In this document: positions 42,536 through 51,760 of the stretch, one piece after another | How positions within the stretch are numbered: position 1 is the first letter of the stretch | How the letters are laid out: every line of letters begins with the position of its first letter | Assembly (NCBI RefSeq): GCF_000718255.1 | Contig: NZ_JOFJ01000003.1 | Location: 186,001 to 250,000, forward strand | DNA length: 64,000 nt | DNA from: Spirillospora albida | Lineage (GTDB): Bacteria > Actinomycetota > Actinomycetes > Streptosporangiales > Streptosporangiaceae | Reading direction: 5' to 3' | The notes under the pieces: model-generated | The model's input: the letters and a program-made list of their open reading frames with translations, nothing else | What the model was told of the DNA's origin: nothing | Database searches by the model: none | Made by a program: the position numbers and the translations under genes

Positions 42536-43729
42536 ATGCTGTCGCGCGCCCGTACCGGGACGTTCCTGACCTTCGCGCTGGCCGGCCTGCTGACCGGAGC
42601 GTGGGTGGCCCGCATGCCCGCCCTGGCCGCCAAGTTCGGGACGAACGAGGGCGAGATCGGCATCGTCGTCCTCGTCTGGGGCCTCGGCGCGATCGCGGCC
42701 ATGCAGGCGCTGCGCGGCGTCCTGGCCCGCGCGGGCAGCCGCACCACCCTGCGCCTCGCGCTGCCGCTGACCGCCGTGTCCTACGCGGGCGTCGCGCTCG
42801 CCCCGTCCTACGGCCTGCTGCTCGTCGCCGTCGCCGTGTTCGGCATGGCGTTCGGCATCACCGACATCGCGATGAACGCGCAGGGCAGCGTCGTGGAGCG
42901 GGCCTACCGGCGGCCGATCATGTCCGCCATGCACGCCGGCTGGTGCGTCGGCGCGATGAGCGGCGGCCTGTTCGGCGTCGCCACCGCCGCCGCCGGGCTC
43001 GGCTTCACCCCGACCGTGCTCGCGGCGTCCCTGCTCAGCCTGCCGTTCGCGCTCGCGCTCGGCCGCACCTACCTGGCCGACCCCGCCCCCGCCGGCTCGG
43101 CGACCGGGCGCGGGGCCCGCCGCATGCCGCCCGCCGTCTACCTCATCGGCGCGCTCGCGTTCATCGCGTTCATGGCCGAGGGGTCCATCGCCGACTGGAG
43201 CGGGCTGCTCCTGCACGACGAGCTCGGTACCTCCCAGGCCGTCGCGGCGCTCGGCTACCCGGTCTTCGAGCTGGCCATGCTGATCGGCCGGCTGCGCGGC
43301 GACCGGCTCCGCACCCGGCTCGGCACCCGCCGCCTCCTCGTCGGCGCGGGCCTCGGCACCGCGCTCGGCATGACGGTCGTCGTCCTCGCCCCGGCCACCC
43401 CGGTCGCCATCGCCGGGTTCTTCGTCACCGGCCTCGTCGTCTGCACGATCGTCCCCACCACGATCTCCCTCGCGGGCACCGCCGACCCCGAGCGCCCCGC
43501 CGCGGCCGTCGCCCAGGTCGGCGCGATGGGCTACGGCGGCCTCCTCCTCGGCCCGGTCGTCGTCGGCTTCCTCGCGGACGCGACGTCCCTGCGCGTCGGC
43601 GTCGGCGTCGTCGTGCTCCTCGCCCTCCTCATCGCCGTCGGCGCCCGGTACGTCCCGATCCCCGCGGCCTTCGAGGAGGTCACCCCGGCGACCCCCGCGG
43701 ACCCCCGCCCGGAACCCGTCGCCGCCTGA
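42536..43729 (+). CDS. major facilitator superfamily transporter
   Basis: A 397-residue transporter with twelve predicted membrane helices (first near residue 8, LTFALAGLLTGAWVARMP). The early GAWVARMPALAAKFG and GSVVERAYRRPIMSAMHAGW stretches are typical of the YbjJ/YfcJ-like MFS subgroup often annotated as multidrug or sugar exporters. The start is ATG at 42536 with AAAGAGGTG upstream. It is likely cotranscribed with, and controlled by, the TetR gene. Substrate is unknown. Confidence 0.88.
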   Translation: MLSRARTGTFLTFALAGLLTGAWVARMPALAAKFGTNEGEIGIVVLVWGLGAIAAMQALRGVLARAGSRTTLRLALPLTAVSYAGVALAPSYGLLLVAVAVFGMAFGITDIAMNAQGSVVERAYRRPIMSAMHAGWCVGAMSGGLFGVATAAAGLGFTPTVLAASLLSLPFALALGRTYLADPAPAGSATGRGARRMPPAVYLIGALAFIAFMAEGSIADWSGLLLHDELGTSQAVAALGYPVFELAMLIGRLRGDRLRTRLGTRRLLVGAGLGTALGMTVVVLAPATPVAIAGFFVTGLVVCTIVPTTISLAGTADPERPAAAVAQVGAMGYGGLLLGPVVVGFLADATSLRVGVGVVVLLALLIAVGARYVPIPAAFEEVTPATPADPRPEPVAA

Positions 43730-43786
43730 CCGCGCTGCCCATCCTGCCCGGAGCGGAGCAACGCCCCACGAACGCGGCCGATCCTG

Positions 43787-43792
43787 TATAAC
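43787..43792 (+). promoter_or_regulatory. -10 element of the Ser/Thr kinase gene
   Basis: TATAAC ends six bases before the ATG at 43799, so the transcript would be leaderless. No ribosome site is seen. Confidence 0.5.
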
Positions 43793-43798
43793 GCGGGC

Positions 43799-45547
43799 AT
43801 GTCGGTGTGGCGGGTCGGTGGGTACAGCGAGATGCGAGTGCTCGGGGAGGGCGCCCAGGGACGCGTCGTGCTCGTCCGGCACGACGCGACGGGGCTCCCC
43901 GCCGCGATCAAGTACCTGGGCGCCGCGTTCGTCCGGGACGCGGGGTTCCGGGAGAGGTTCCGCGGCGAGGCCGAGCTGCTGCGGCGGCTGCGGAACCCCT
44001 ACGTGGCGCGGCTGTACGGGTTCGTCGAGGAGGAGGCGGGCGCGGCGATCGTCATGGAGGCGGTGGACGGGGCGCCGCTGAAGACGGTCCTGTCCGAGCG
44101 GGGGCCGCTGGAGCCGGAGGCGGCCCTGGCCGTCCTGAAGGGGTCGCTGCTCGGCCTGGCGGCGGCGCACGATCTCGGGATCGTCCACCGCGACTACAAG
44201 CCCGCCAACGTGATCGTGCGGGCGGACGGGCTGAGCAAGCTCATCGACTTCGGCGTCGCCGTGGAGGCGGGCGAGGCGGGCGCCTCCGGGACGCCGGTCT
44301 ACATGGCGCCCGAGCAGTGGCGCGCCGAGCCCGCCTCGCCCGCGACGGACGTCTACGCGGCGACATGTGTGTTCCACGAGTGCGTGACGGGCCGGCGCCC
44401 CTTCGCCGCCGACGACCTGGACGCCCTGCGGGAACGGCATCTGACCGGGCCCATCCCGGTCGAGGACGTCCCGGAGGCGCTGCGCGGGCTCGTAGAGCGC
44501 GGCATGGCCAAGGACCCCTGGGAGCGGCCGCTCGGCGCCGCCGCGTTCGTCGCCGATCTGGAGGAGGCGGCGGCGCGGGCGTACGGCGGCGACTGGGAGG
44601 GACGCGGCCTGCGGACGCTCGCCGGCGCGGCGGCCGCGCTGTCGACGCTGTTCCCGCTGGCCGCGCTCGGCATCGGATCGGGCGGCGCCGGAGCGGGGGC
44701 CGGCGCCGGAGCGGGGGCCGCCGGCGGCGCGGCGAGCGCGACCGCCGGGAAGGGCGTCGTCGGGGCGCTCGGCGCCAAGGGGGCGGCGGCGATCGCGGGC
44801 GGCGCCACCGCCGTCGCCGTCGGCGGGGGCGCCGCCGTGTACGTCGCCGTCCAGGACGAGGCGCCGAAGCCGCCGCCGCCCATCGCGGTCGAACTGGTCG
44901 CGCTGAACGAGCCGCAGCTGCGCCTCGGGTCGGGCGGGACATGGCGGGCGCAGGGACGGGTCGTCCGGGTGAGGGGCATCGGGAACGCCGCGCTCGCGCA
45001 GCGCGTCGACCGGGCGCTGCGGGCGCCGATCGACCGGCGGTTCGCCCGCGACCGGGAGATGCTGGCGCGGTTCCCGGGGACGTTCACCGAGATCATCCGG
45101 CCGTCGGTCGTGCTGCGGAACGACCGGCTGGTGTCGGTCTGGTACGACACCGACGTCCAGGGGCAGCTCGGGGCGGGATGGAACACCCCCAGCGCGGTGA
45201 CGGTCGATCTGAAGACCGGGACCGGGTACGAGGCGGCCGGCCTCTTCCGGCCGGGGGCGCGCCTGGCGCCTCTCCACTCCACGGTGGCGCGGCACCTGCC
45301 CGGCGGCGGCTACTGCCAGGGCGACCCGACGCCCGTGCCGCGGCGCCTCGTCCCCCTGCCGCCGCCCGACGAGATCGCGATGGCCCTCACGCCGCAGGGG
45401 CTGCGGGTGGGGTTCCACGGCGCGTCGCTGGGCTACGCGTCCGCGTGCGGGCTCCAGCTCGCGCGCGTGCCGTACGCGGAGGTCGCGGCGCTGCTGAAGC
45501 CGCCGCTGCTGGCGGCCGTCCCGTTCCCGTCGCCGGCGCGGTCGTGA
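43799..45547 (+). CDS. membrane Ser/Thr protein kinase with RsiV-like external domain
   Basis: A 582-residue Hanks-type kinase. The kinase domain covers residues 5-270: Gly loop LGEGAQGRVVLV, Lys38 in AAIKYL, HRDYKPAN (Asp132) and DFG (Asp150), with TPVYMAPEQWRAE as the activation end. After it come two hydrophobic stretches (about 277-295 and 335-352, separated by a Gly/Ala-rich linker) and an extracellular domain of about 210 residues. That domain resembles DUF3298/RsiV-type folds (AVTVDLKTGTGYEAAGLF, then IAMALTPQGLRVGFHG, LARVPYAEVAALL). It has no PASTA repeats, so it may sense a secreted ligand. The start is ATG at 43799. Confidence 0.88.
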   Translation: MSVWRVGGYSEMRVLGEGAQGRVVLVRHDATGLPAAIKYLGAAFVRDAGFRERFRGEAELLRRLRNPYVARLYGFVEEEAGAAIVMEAVDGAPLKTVLSERGPLEPEAALAVLKGSLLGLAAAHDLGIVHRDYKPANVIVRADGLSKLIDFGVAVEAGEAGASGTPVYMAPEQWRAEPASPATDVYAATCVFHECVTGRRPFAADDLDALRERHLTGPIPVEDVPEALRGLVERGMAKDPWERPLGAAAFVADLEEAAARAYGGDWEGRGLRTLAGAAAALSTLFPLAALGIGSGGAGAGAGAGAGAAGGAASATAGKGVVGALGAKGAAAIAGGATAVAVGGGAAVYVAVQDEAPKPPPPIAVELVALNEPQLRLGSGGTWRAQGRVVRVRGIGNAALAQRVDRALRAPIDRRFARDREMLARFPGTFTEIIRPSVVLRNDRLVSVWYDTDVQGQLGAGWNTPSAVTVDLKTGTGYEAAGLFRPGARLAPLHSTVARHLPGGGYCQGDPTPVPRRLVPLPPPDEIAMALTPQGLRVGFHGASLGYASACGLQLARVPYAEVAALLKPPLLAAVPFPSPARS

Positions 45548-45552
45548 CGGCC

Positions 45553-45588
45553 GGACGCCCCGGCCGGTGGGAACCGGCCGGGGCGTCC
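45553..45588. terminator. strong bidirectional terminator hairpin
   Basis: A perfect 16-pair stem (GGACGCCCCGGCCGGT and its complement, GGGA loop) lies between the convergent kinase and etfA genes. Confidence 0.75.
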
Positions 45589-45608
45589 GCAAGGCGATCG
45601 TCAGGCGC

Positions 45609-46559
<951 letters not shown>

Positions 46560-46582
46560 TGTTGTTAAGTCCCCTTCCCCGG

Positions 46583-47362
46583 TCAGACGAACTTCTTCGA
46601 CGCGAGGAACTCGGCGATCTTCGCGCCGCCGTCGCCCTCGTCGGTGACGATCTGACCCTGCGCGCGCGCCGGGGCGTCGGCGAAGTCGACCACCTCGGTG
46701 GCCGCGTTCGCCAGGCCGACCTGCGCGGCGTCGATGCCGGCGTCGCCGAGACCGAGCGTCTCGACCGGCTTCTTCTTGGCCGCCATGATGCCCTTGAAGG
46801 ACGGGTAGCGCGGCTCGTTGATCTTCTCGACCACGCTGACCACGGCGGGCAGGGTCGCCTCGACCCTGTCGTAGCCGTAGTCGGTGACGCGCTGCGCCTT
46901 GATGGCGGAGCCGTCGATCTCGACCTTGTTGGCGAGCGTGATCTGCGGGACGCCCAGCCGCTCGGAGAGCATCGCGGCGAGGACACCGGTGCGGGCGTCG
47001 GTGGACTCCGACCCCAGGATCACGATGTCGAAGCCGGTGCGCCCGAGCGCCTGCTGGATCGCGTAGGAGGTCTGCAGCGCGTCGGAGCCGGCGAGGCCGT
47101 CGTCGACGAGGTGCACCGCCTTGTCGGCGCCCATCGCGAGCGCCTTGCGGATGGAGTCGGTCGCCTTGGCGGGGCCCATGGTGAGGACGGTCACCTCACC
47201 GCCGTGGGCCTCCTTGATCTTCAGCGCCTCTTCGATCGCGTATTCGTCGAGCTCGTTGATGACGCCGTCCGCGGCGGCGCGGTCGAGCGTGCTGTCATCG
47301 GACTTCAGCTTGCGCGGGCTCTCCGTATCGGGAACCTGCTTCACCAGGACGACGATGTTCAT
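46583..47362 (-). CDS. etfB: electron transfer flavoprotein beta subunit
   Basis: A 259-residue subunit that pairs with EtfA in ETF. It begins MNIVVLVKQVPDTESPRKL, has DEYAIEEALKIKE and the MGADKAVHLVDD and GSESTDARTGVLAAMLSE motifs and the recognition loop MAAKKKPVETLG near the end. The start is ATG at 47362; a longer form starting at 47386 has no ribosome site and adds unrelated residues. GGGAGG lies 13 bases upstream of the chosen ATG. Confidence 0.96.
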   Translation of the reverse strand: MNIVVLVKQVPDTESPRKLKSDDSTLDRAAADGVINELDEYAIEEALKIKEAHGGEVTVLTMGPAKATDSIRKALAMGADKAVHLVDDGLAGSDALQTSYAIQQALGRTGFDIVILGSESTDARTGVLAAMLSERLGVPQITLANKVEIDGSAIKAQRVTDYGYDRVEATLPAVVSVVEKINEPRYPSFKGIMAAKKKPVETLGLGDAGIDAAQVGLANAATEVVDFADAPARAQGQIVTDEGDGGAKIAEFLASKKFV

Positions 47363-47394
47363 GGCCGGTGGCCGACCTCCCTGCATTCGGTTGG

Positions 47395-47413
47395 CCGCTT
47401 AACGGGTAAGCGG
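47395..47413. repeat. inverted repeat upstream of etfB
   Basis: CCGCTTA-ACGGG-TAAGCGG is perfect over 7 pairs and lies 33-51 bases before the etfB start. It may be an operator or a 5-prime hairpin. Confidence 0.45.
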
Positions 47414-47530
47414 GCAGAGGGCGCCGCCCTGACGGGTCGACGCGGCATGCGTTCTCGTGGGTCACAGCCTGCCAAACACCCGAATGCGCTTCGGAGCCGG
47501 GTCCCCGGTTCGGCCGTGCGAGACAAATGT

Positions 47531-47638
47531 TACCCATCGGTAGCTCACTGGCAACTCCCAGCTCGTGAGACCTTACCCACCCATCGGCGATCATTTCGGC
47601 ACGGTCCCGGCACGCAGGACGCCGTGACGCAGATCACG
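47531..47638. promoter_or_regulatory. etfB upstream region with palindrome and CRP-like site
   Basis: TACC-CATC-GGTA (47531-47542) is a short palindrome in an AT-richer patch, with a second TTACCCACCCATCGG-like copy nearby. CGTGA-N6-TCACG (47623-47638) matches the GTGA-N6-TCAC core of actinobacterial Crp boxes, just after the end of the pseudokinase gene and about 260 bases from etfB. Regulation of etfBA by either site is inferred. Confidence 0.4.
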
Positions 47639-47640
47639 CC

Positions 47641-48939
47641 TCAGAGCCGGGTGAAGGCCGCCTGGAGCCGGTCGACGGAGTTCTCCAGCGTGCTCTGCAG
47701 GCCGTACATGGGGGCGAAGCTCGGCGTCAGCGACATCGCCCCGACGACCGCGAGCAGCGCCAGCACGCCGAGGACCGCCACCGCCGCCGCGATGCGGCGC
47801 GGCACCCGCGCGACGGCCAGGAACGCCGCCTCCAGCCGGCGCCGGGGACCGCGCACGCCCGGCGCGGCCCACAGCACGGCCGCCCCGGCGCCCGCGCCGA
47901 AGGCGCACGCCATCAGCGAGTCGATCTCGCCGCCGACCGCCGACACCGCAGCGAGCACCGCCGGCACCGCGACCGTGACCGCCGCCGCGTACGGGACGGT
48001 CACCAGCGTGCGGCCGAGCGCGCCCGGCCAGCCGCGCGGCCCCGGCGCCGCCGCCAGCCGCAGGCCGGCGACCGCCGCGAGCGACAGGACCAGGCCCGTG
48101 ACCGGCATCATCACCGTGACACCGACCGCGACCACCACGACGAGCGCGGCCAGCAGCCGCGCCCACCCCTGGGCGACCGCGAGCTCGTGCGCCGCCGCGA
48201 AGTCTGGCATCCCCGTGCTCGCCGGAGGCGCCGGCGCGGGCTCTGGCCGGGGCGGCGGCGCCGGACGGGCCGTCCTCGCCGCCGGACGGGCGGCGGGGGC
48301 GGCGGGCAGCTCCAGCCGGGCGGCGGCCTCGGCCAGCTCGGCGGCGGACGGGCGGGCGGCCGGGTCCGGGTGCAGCGCCGCGGCCACGAGCGGGCGCAGG
48401 CCGTCCGGCAGCGATCCGTCCGCGAGCGCGTCCGCGGCGGGCACGCCGAGGCGCCCCGTCGCGGCGAACGTCACGGTGGCGGCCCAGCCGGGGATGTCGT
48501 CCAGGGGATCGGCGTCCGGCACCAGACCGAAGTCGACGACGACCGGCGCGCCGTCCACGACGAGGACGCTGTCCGGCACGAGCGCGCCGTGCGCGAGGCC
48601 GGCGCGGTGGATCGCCACGAGGGCCTTCGCCAGGCCCAGCGCCATGCGGCGCAGCTCGTCGCCGCCCATCGGTCCGCCCTCGGCGACGGCCTCGGGCAGC
48701 GGGCGCCCCGGCACGAACCGCGACACGACATGGCCGGGACCGCCGTCGAGGACGTCCACGGCGTACGGGCTGAGCACCGCGCGCATCCGGTCGACGTCGG
48801 GGCGGACGCCGGCCGGCAGCAGCCGGATCGCGACGTCGCGGCCGTCGGGGCCCGCGGCGCGGTGCACGTCGCCGCCGCCCAGCCGGGACAGCAGCCGGTA
48901 CGGCCCGATGTGCTCCTGGTGGCTCGTCTCACCGCTCAT
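47641..48939 (-). CDS. membrane pseudokinase related to Ser/Thr kinases
   Basis: A 432-residue kinase-like protein. The fold is recognisable from GGGDVHRAAGPDGRDVAIRLLP, FVPGRPLPEAVAEGG and VVVDFGLV (DFG at 136-138). However, the ATP-site Lys of VAIK is Arg39, the catalytic HRD motif is HGA (117-119) and the following Asn is Ser. The protein should therefore be catalytically dead. After a Pro-rich linker come four or five membrane helices (residues 260-410). The start is ATG at 48939. It lies 44 bases downstream of an active kinase gene on the same strand, which it may modulate. Confidence 0.8.
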   Translation of the reverse strand: MSGETSHQEHIGPYRLLSRLGGGDVHRAAGPDGRDVAIRLLPAGVRPDVDRMRAVLSPYAVDVLDGGPGHVVSRFVPGRPLPEAVAEGGPMGGDELRRMALGLAKALVAIHRAGLAHGALVPDSVLVVDGAPVVVDFGLVPDADPLDDIPGWAATVTFAATGRLGVPAADALADGSLPDGLRPLVAAALHPDPAARPSAAELAEAAARLELPAAPAARPAARTARPAPPPRPEPAPAPPASTGMPDFAAAHELAVAQGWARLLAALVVVVAVGVTVMMPVTGLVLSLAAVAGLRLAAAPGPRGWPGALGRTLVTVPYAAAVTVAVPAVLAAVSAVGGEIDSLMACAFGAGAGAAVLWAAPGVRGPRRRLEAAFLAVARVPRRIAAAVAVLGVLALLAVVGAMSLTPSFAPMYGLQSTLENSVDRLQAAFTRL

Positions 48940-48982
48940 ATGGCCGTCACCCTACCGACAGCGGAGCGCCTCCCGGGATGCG

Positions 48983-50851
48983 TCAGAGGAACGGCAGCCA
49001 GTCCAGGAGGTCGCGGGCGTCCGCCCTCAGCTCCTCCAGGCTCTGGCCCATGCCGTCCAGCGGCGCCGTGTCCGGGGGCTGCCGCTGCGACAGCGCGATC
49101 AGCACCGTCGCGAACACCCCCACGATCAGCACCCCGGCGGCCGCCGCCTCCGTGCGCGGCAGCAGCGCCCCCCACACGCGCGCCAGCTGGCGGCGGGGCG
49201 CGCCGCTGCCGGGCGCCAGGCACAGCAGCCCGATCACGGCCATCGAGGAGTACGCGATCGCGTGCGACGCCGTCATGTCCGGCATCGCGAAGATCAGCAC
49301 GATCAGCAGGACGAGCCCGGCGAGCAGGCTGAGCGCTCCGAGCAGGACCGTCGTCATGACGGCGCCCGGCAGGTGCAGGGGCGTGCGGAACGCCGCCGCG
49401 ACCGCGTCGCCCGAGCGCGGGCCGCGCCGGGTGCGCCGGTCCTCCATGCCGCGGGCGGCCTTGTCGGACATCCGCAGGAAGAGGACGCCCACGAGCGTCG
49501 TGACCAGCGCGTAGATCGGCATGAACGCGGCGTAGCCGAGCAGCGCGGCCAGGACCAGGAGGCTGATCACCCGGTACAGGCCGTAGGGCTTGCGGCGTTC
49601 CGGCGCGGGGCCCGGCGGGCGCTCGGGGGGATGCCGCCTCGGATCCGGTTCCGGGTGCCGCCGCTGCGGCGGCCGGTGCGCCTGCTGCGGCGGCGCGTAG
49701 GGCGGCTGCCCGCCGTAGCCGTACGCGCCCGACTCGTACGGCGCGGGTTCGTACGGCGCGGGTTCGTAGGGCGCGGGTTCGTAGGGCACGGGGGCGGGCG
49801 GCGGCGCTGCCGGGGGCAGCTGGCCGACGAAGTCCTTGGGCTGCGCCGGGACGGGCGCGGGCACCGGCGCCGGGGTGGGGACGGGCGGCGGCGTCGGGGT
49901 GGGGGCGGGCGGCGGCGCGTCCGGCGCGGGCATGGTGAACACGCGGGAGTGGTCGGCCGCGGGCGGCGCGGGGGCGGGCTGGTCGACGGACGTGCTCTCC
50001 GCCGGCCGGTAGTGCTGGTCGATCCGGGTCTGGTCGGTGATCGTCGCCTCGACGTGGATGCGCCGCGTGAGCTGGACGAGCCCGACCGCGGTCGGGCGCT
50101 CGGCCGGATGCCGCGCCATCGCCGAGCGGAGGACGGGCAGCATCGCGTCGGGCACGCCGTCCAGGTCGGGCGTCCCTTGAATGATCTTGTAGAAGATGGA
50201 CTCGAAGGTGCCGGATCCGAACGGCGGACGGCCGGTCGCGGCGTACGCGACGGTCCCCGCCCAGGCGTGCACGTCGGACGGCGGCCCCGCCTCCTCCCCC
50301 TCGATGATCTCGGGGGCGAGGTAGCCGGGCGTCCCGATCACCATGCCGGTCGCGGTCAGCCGGGTCGCGTCGGCCGCCTGCGCGATGCCGAAGTCGATGA
50401 CGACGGGCTCCCCGTCCACGAGCATGACGTTGCCGGGCTTCATGTCCCGGTGCACGATCCCGGCGCCGTGGATCGCCGACAGCGCCGACGCCAGCCCGAC
50501 CGCGAGCCGCTGCAGGCCCTGCCCGTAGACCGGGCCGGCCTCCTCGACGATCTCTTCGAGCGTCCGGCCGGGGACGTACTGCGTGACGATGTAGGGCTGG
50601 TCGGCGGTCACGTCCGCGTCGAGGATCTCGGCGACGTGCGGGCTGTGCACCCGCCGCATGGAGTCGACCTCGCGGGCCAGCCGGCGGCGCGCCGTGGCGT
50701 CCCCCGCCACCGCGGGCCGCAGCACCTTGATGGCCACGTTGCGCCCCTGCGGGTCGGCGCCGAGGTGGACGACGCCCATGCCCCCTTCCCCCAGGGTTCG
50801 GAGCACCCGATAGTGGCCGATACGGTCCCCGGACAGGACAACCCCCTCCAT
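48983..50851 (-). CDS. membrane Ser/Thr protein kinase
   Basis: A 622-residue Hanks-type kinase. The kinase domain (residues 10-270) has LGEGGMGVVHLG, Lys42 in VAIKVL, HRDMKPGNV (Asp136) and VIDFGIAQ (Asp153), with GTPGYLAPE. A long Pro-rich linker (about 290-435) contains four tandem Pro-Tyr-Glu-Pro-Ala repeats (15-base DNA units at 49734-49790) and a Tyr/Gly-rich segment. The C-terminal part has several membrane helices. All catalytic residues look intact. The start is ATG at 50851. It heads a run of three kinase-type genes with the pseudokinase downstream. Confidence 0.9.
   Translation of the reverse strand: MEGVVLSGDRIGHYRVLRTLGEGGMGVVHLGADPQGRNVAIKVLRPAVAGDATARRRLAREVDSMRRVHSPHVAEILDADVTADQPYIVTQYVPGRTLEEIVEEAGPVYGQGLQRLAVGLASALSAIHGAGIVHRDMKPGNVMLVDGEPVVIDFGIAQAADATRLTATGMVIGTPGYLAPEIIEGEEAGPPSDVHAWAGTVAYAATGRPPFGSGTFESIFYKIIQGTPDLDGVPDAMLPVLRSAMARHPAERPTAVGLVQLTRRIHVEATITDQTRIDQHYRPAESTSVDQPAPAPPAADHSRVFTMPAPDAPPPAPTPTPPPVPTPAPVPAPVPAQPKDFVGQLPPAAPPPAPVPYEPAPYEPAPYEPAPYESGAYGYGGQPPYAPPQQAHRPPQRRHPEPDPRRHPPERPPGPAPERRKPYGLYRVISLLVLAALLGYAAFMPIYALVTTLVGVLFLRMSDKAARGMEDRRTRRGPRSGDAVAAAFRTPLHLPGAVMTTVLLGALSLLAGLVLLIVLIFAMPDMTASHAIAYSSMAVIGLLCLAPGSGAPRRQLARVWGALLPRTEAAAAGVLIVGVFATVLIALSQRQPPDTAPLDGMGQSLEELRADARDLLDWLPFL
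49734..49790. repeat. tandem 15-base repeat coding for PYEPA units
   Basis: Four adjacent 15-base units (consensus tcgtacggcgcgggt, third and fourth slightly changed) lie inside the Pro-rich linker of the Ser/Thr kinase. They encode four Pro-Tyr-Glu-Pro-Ala repeats. Copy number could vary between strains. Confidence 0.7.
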
Positions 50852-50878
50852 CGTTTCCGAAACCCTACCCCGGTCGCC

Positions 50879-51715
50879 TCAGGCCGCCACCCCGCGACCA
50901 CGCAGCCGGTCCGGTCCGTCACCGTGCGGCGCGGGGCCGGCCAGCGCCCCGGCGAGCCAGCGGGCCCGGGGGCGGTCGGCCGGGTCGCGGCGCTGCGCCG
51001 CCCGCACCAGGCCCGCCACCGGTTCCGGGACCCCGTCCAGGTCGGCCTCGCCGCGCAGGATGCGGAAGCACACTCCGTGCAGCGACCCCCGCCCGAACGG
51101 CGGCCGCCCCGTCGCGGCGTAGGCGACCGTCGACGCCCAGGAGAACACGTCGGACGCGACGGTGGCGACCTCTCCCTCGATCAGCTCCGGCGCGAGGTAG
51201 GCGGGCGTCCCCACGACCATGCCGCGCCGGGTGATCTGCGGGGCCCCCGCCGGATGGGCGATACCGAAGTCGATCAGCGTGGGCCGGTCGCCCTGCACGA
51301 TCACGTTGCCCGGCGCGACGTCCCGGTGCAGGACGCCCGCGTCGTGGACGTCCGCGATCGCGATGGCCAGCCGCCGAGCGAACCGGACGAGCCGGTCACC
51401 GGTCAGCGGCCCGTACGCGGGGACGAGGTCGGCGAGCGGCGTCCCCGGCACGTACTCCAGCACCACGAACGGCCGCTCCGCCGTGACCAGGCCGTCCAGC
51501 AGCCGCGCCACGTACGCGCTGCGCACCCGGCCCTGGGCGGCCATCTCGCGCGCCATCCGGTTCAGGGCCTCGGGCTCGCCGACGAACTCCGGCAGCAGCG
51601 CCTTGACCGCGACCTCCCGCCCCTGGGCGTCCAGCGCGAGGTACACCGCGGACGTGCTGCCCCGGCCGATCTCCCCCAGCAGCCGGTGCCCCCCGAGCCG
51701 CCGTCGCATCCCCAT
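50879..51715 (-). CDS. soluble Ser/Thr kinase with altered catalytic loop
   Basis: A 278-residue protein that is little more than a kinase domain. The Gly loop is IGRGSTSAVYLA, Lys38 sits in VAVKAL, the catalytic loop is HRDVAPGN (Asp132 kept, Lys replaced by Ala134) and LIDFGIAH has Asp149. The GTPAYLAPELIEGE activation end is standard. There is no membrane helix. Activity is possible but the missing catalytic-loop Lys is unusual. The start is ATG at 51715. It is 27 bases upstream of the membrane kinase gene. Confidence 0.85.
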   Translation of the reverse strand: MGMRRRLGGHRLLGEIGRGSTSAVYLALDAQGREVAVKALLPEFVGEPEALNRMAREMAAQGRVRSAYVARLLDGLVTAERPFVVLEYVPGTPLADLVPAYGPLTGDRLVRFARRLAIAIADVHDAGVLHRDVAPGNVIVQGDRPTLIDFGIAHPAGAPQITRRGMVVGTPAYLAPELIEGEVATVASDVFSWASTVAYAATGRPPFGRGSLHGVCFRILRGEADLDGVPEPVAGLVRAAQRRDPADRPRARWLAGALAGPAPHGDGPDRLRGRGVAA

Positions 51716-51760
51716 ACCGGATCAGACGCCGGAGAGACCCGGAGCGTTCCGGCGGAGGCG

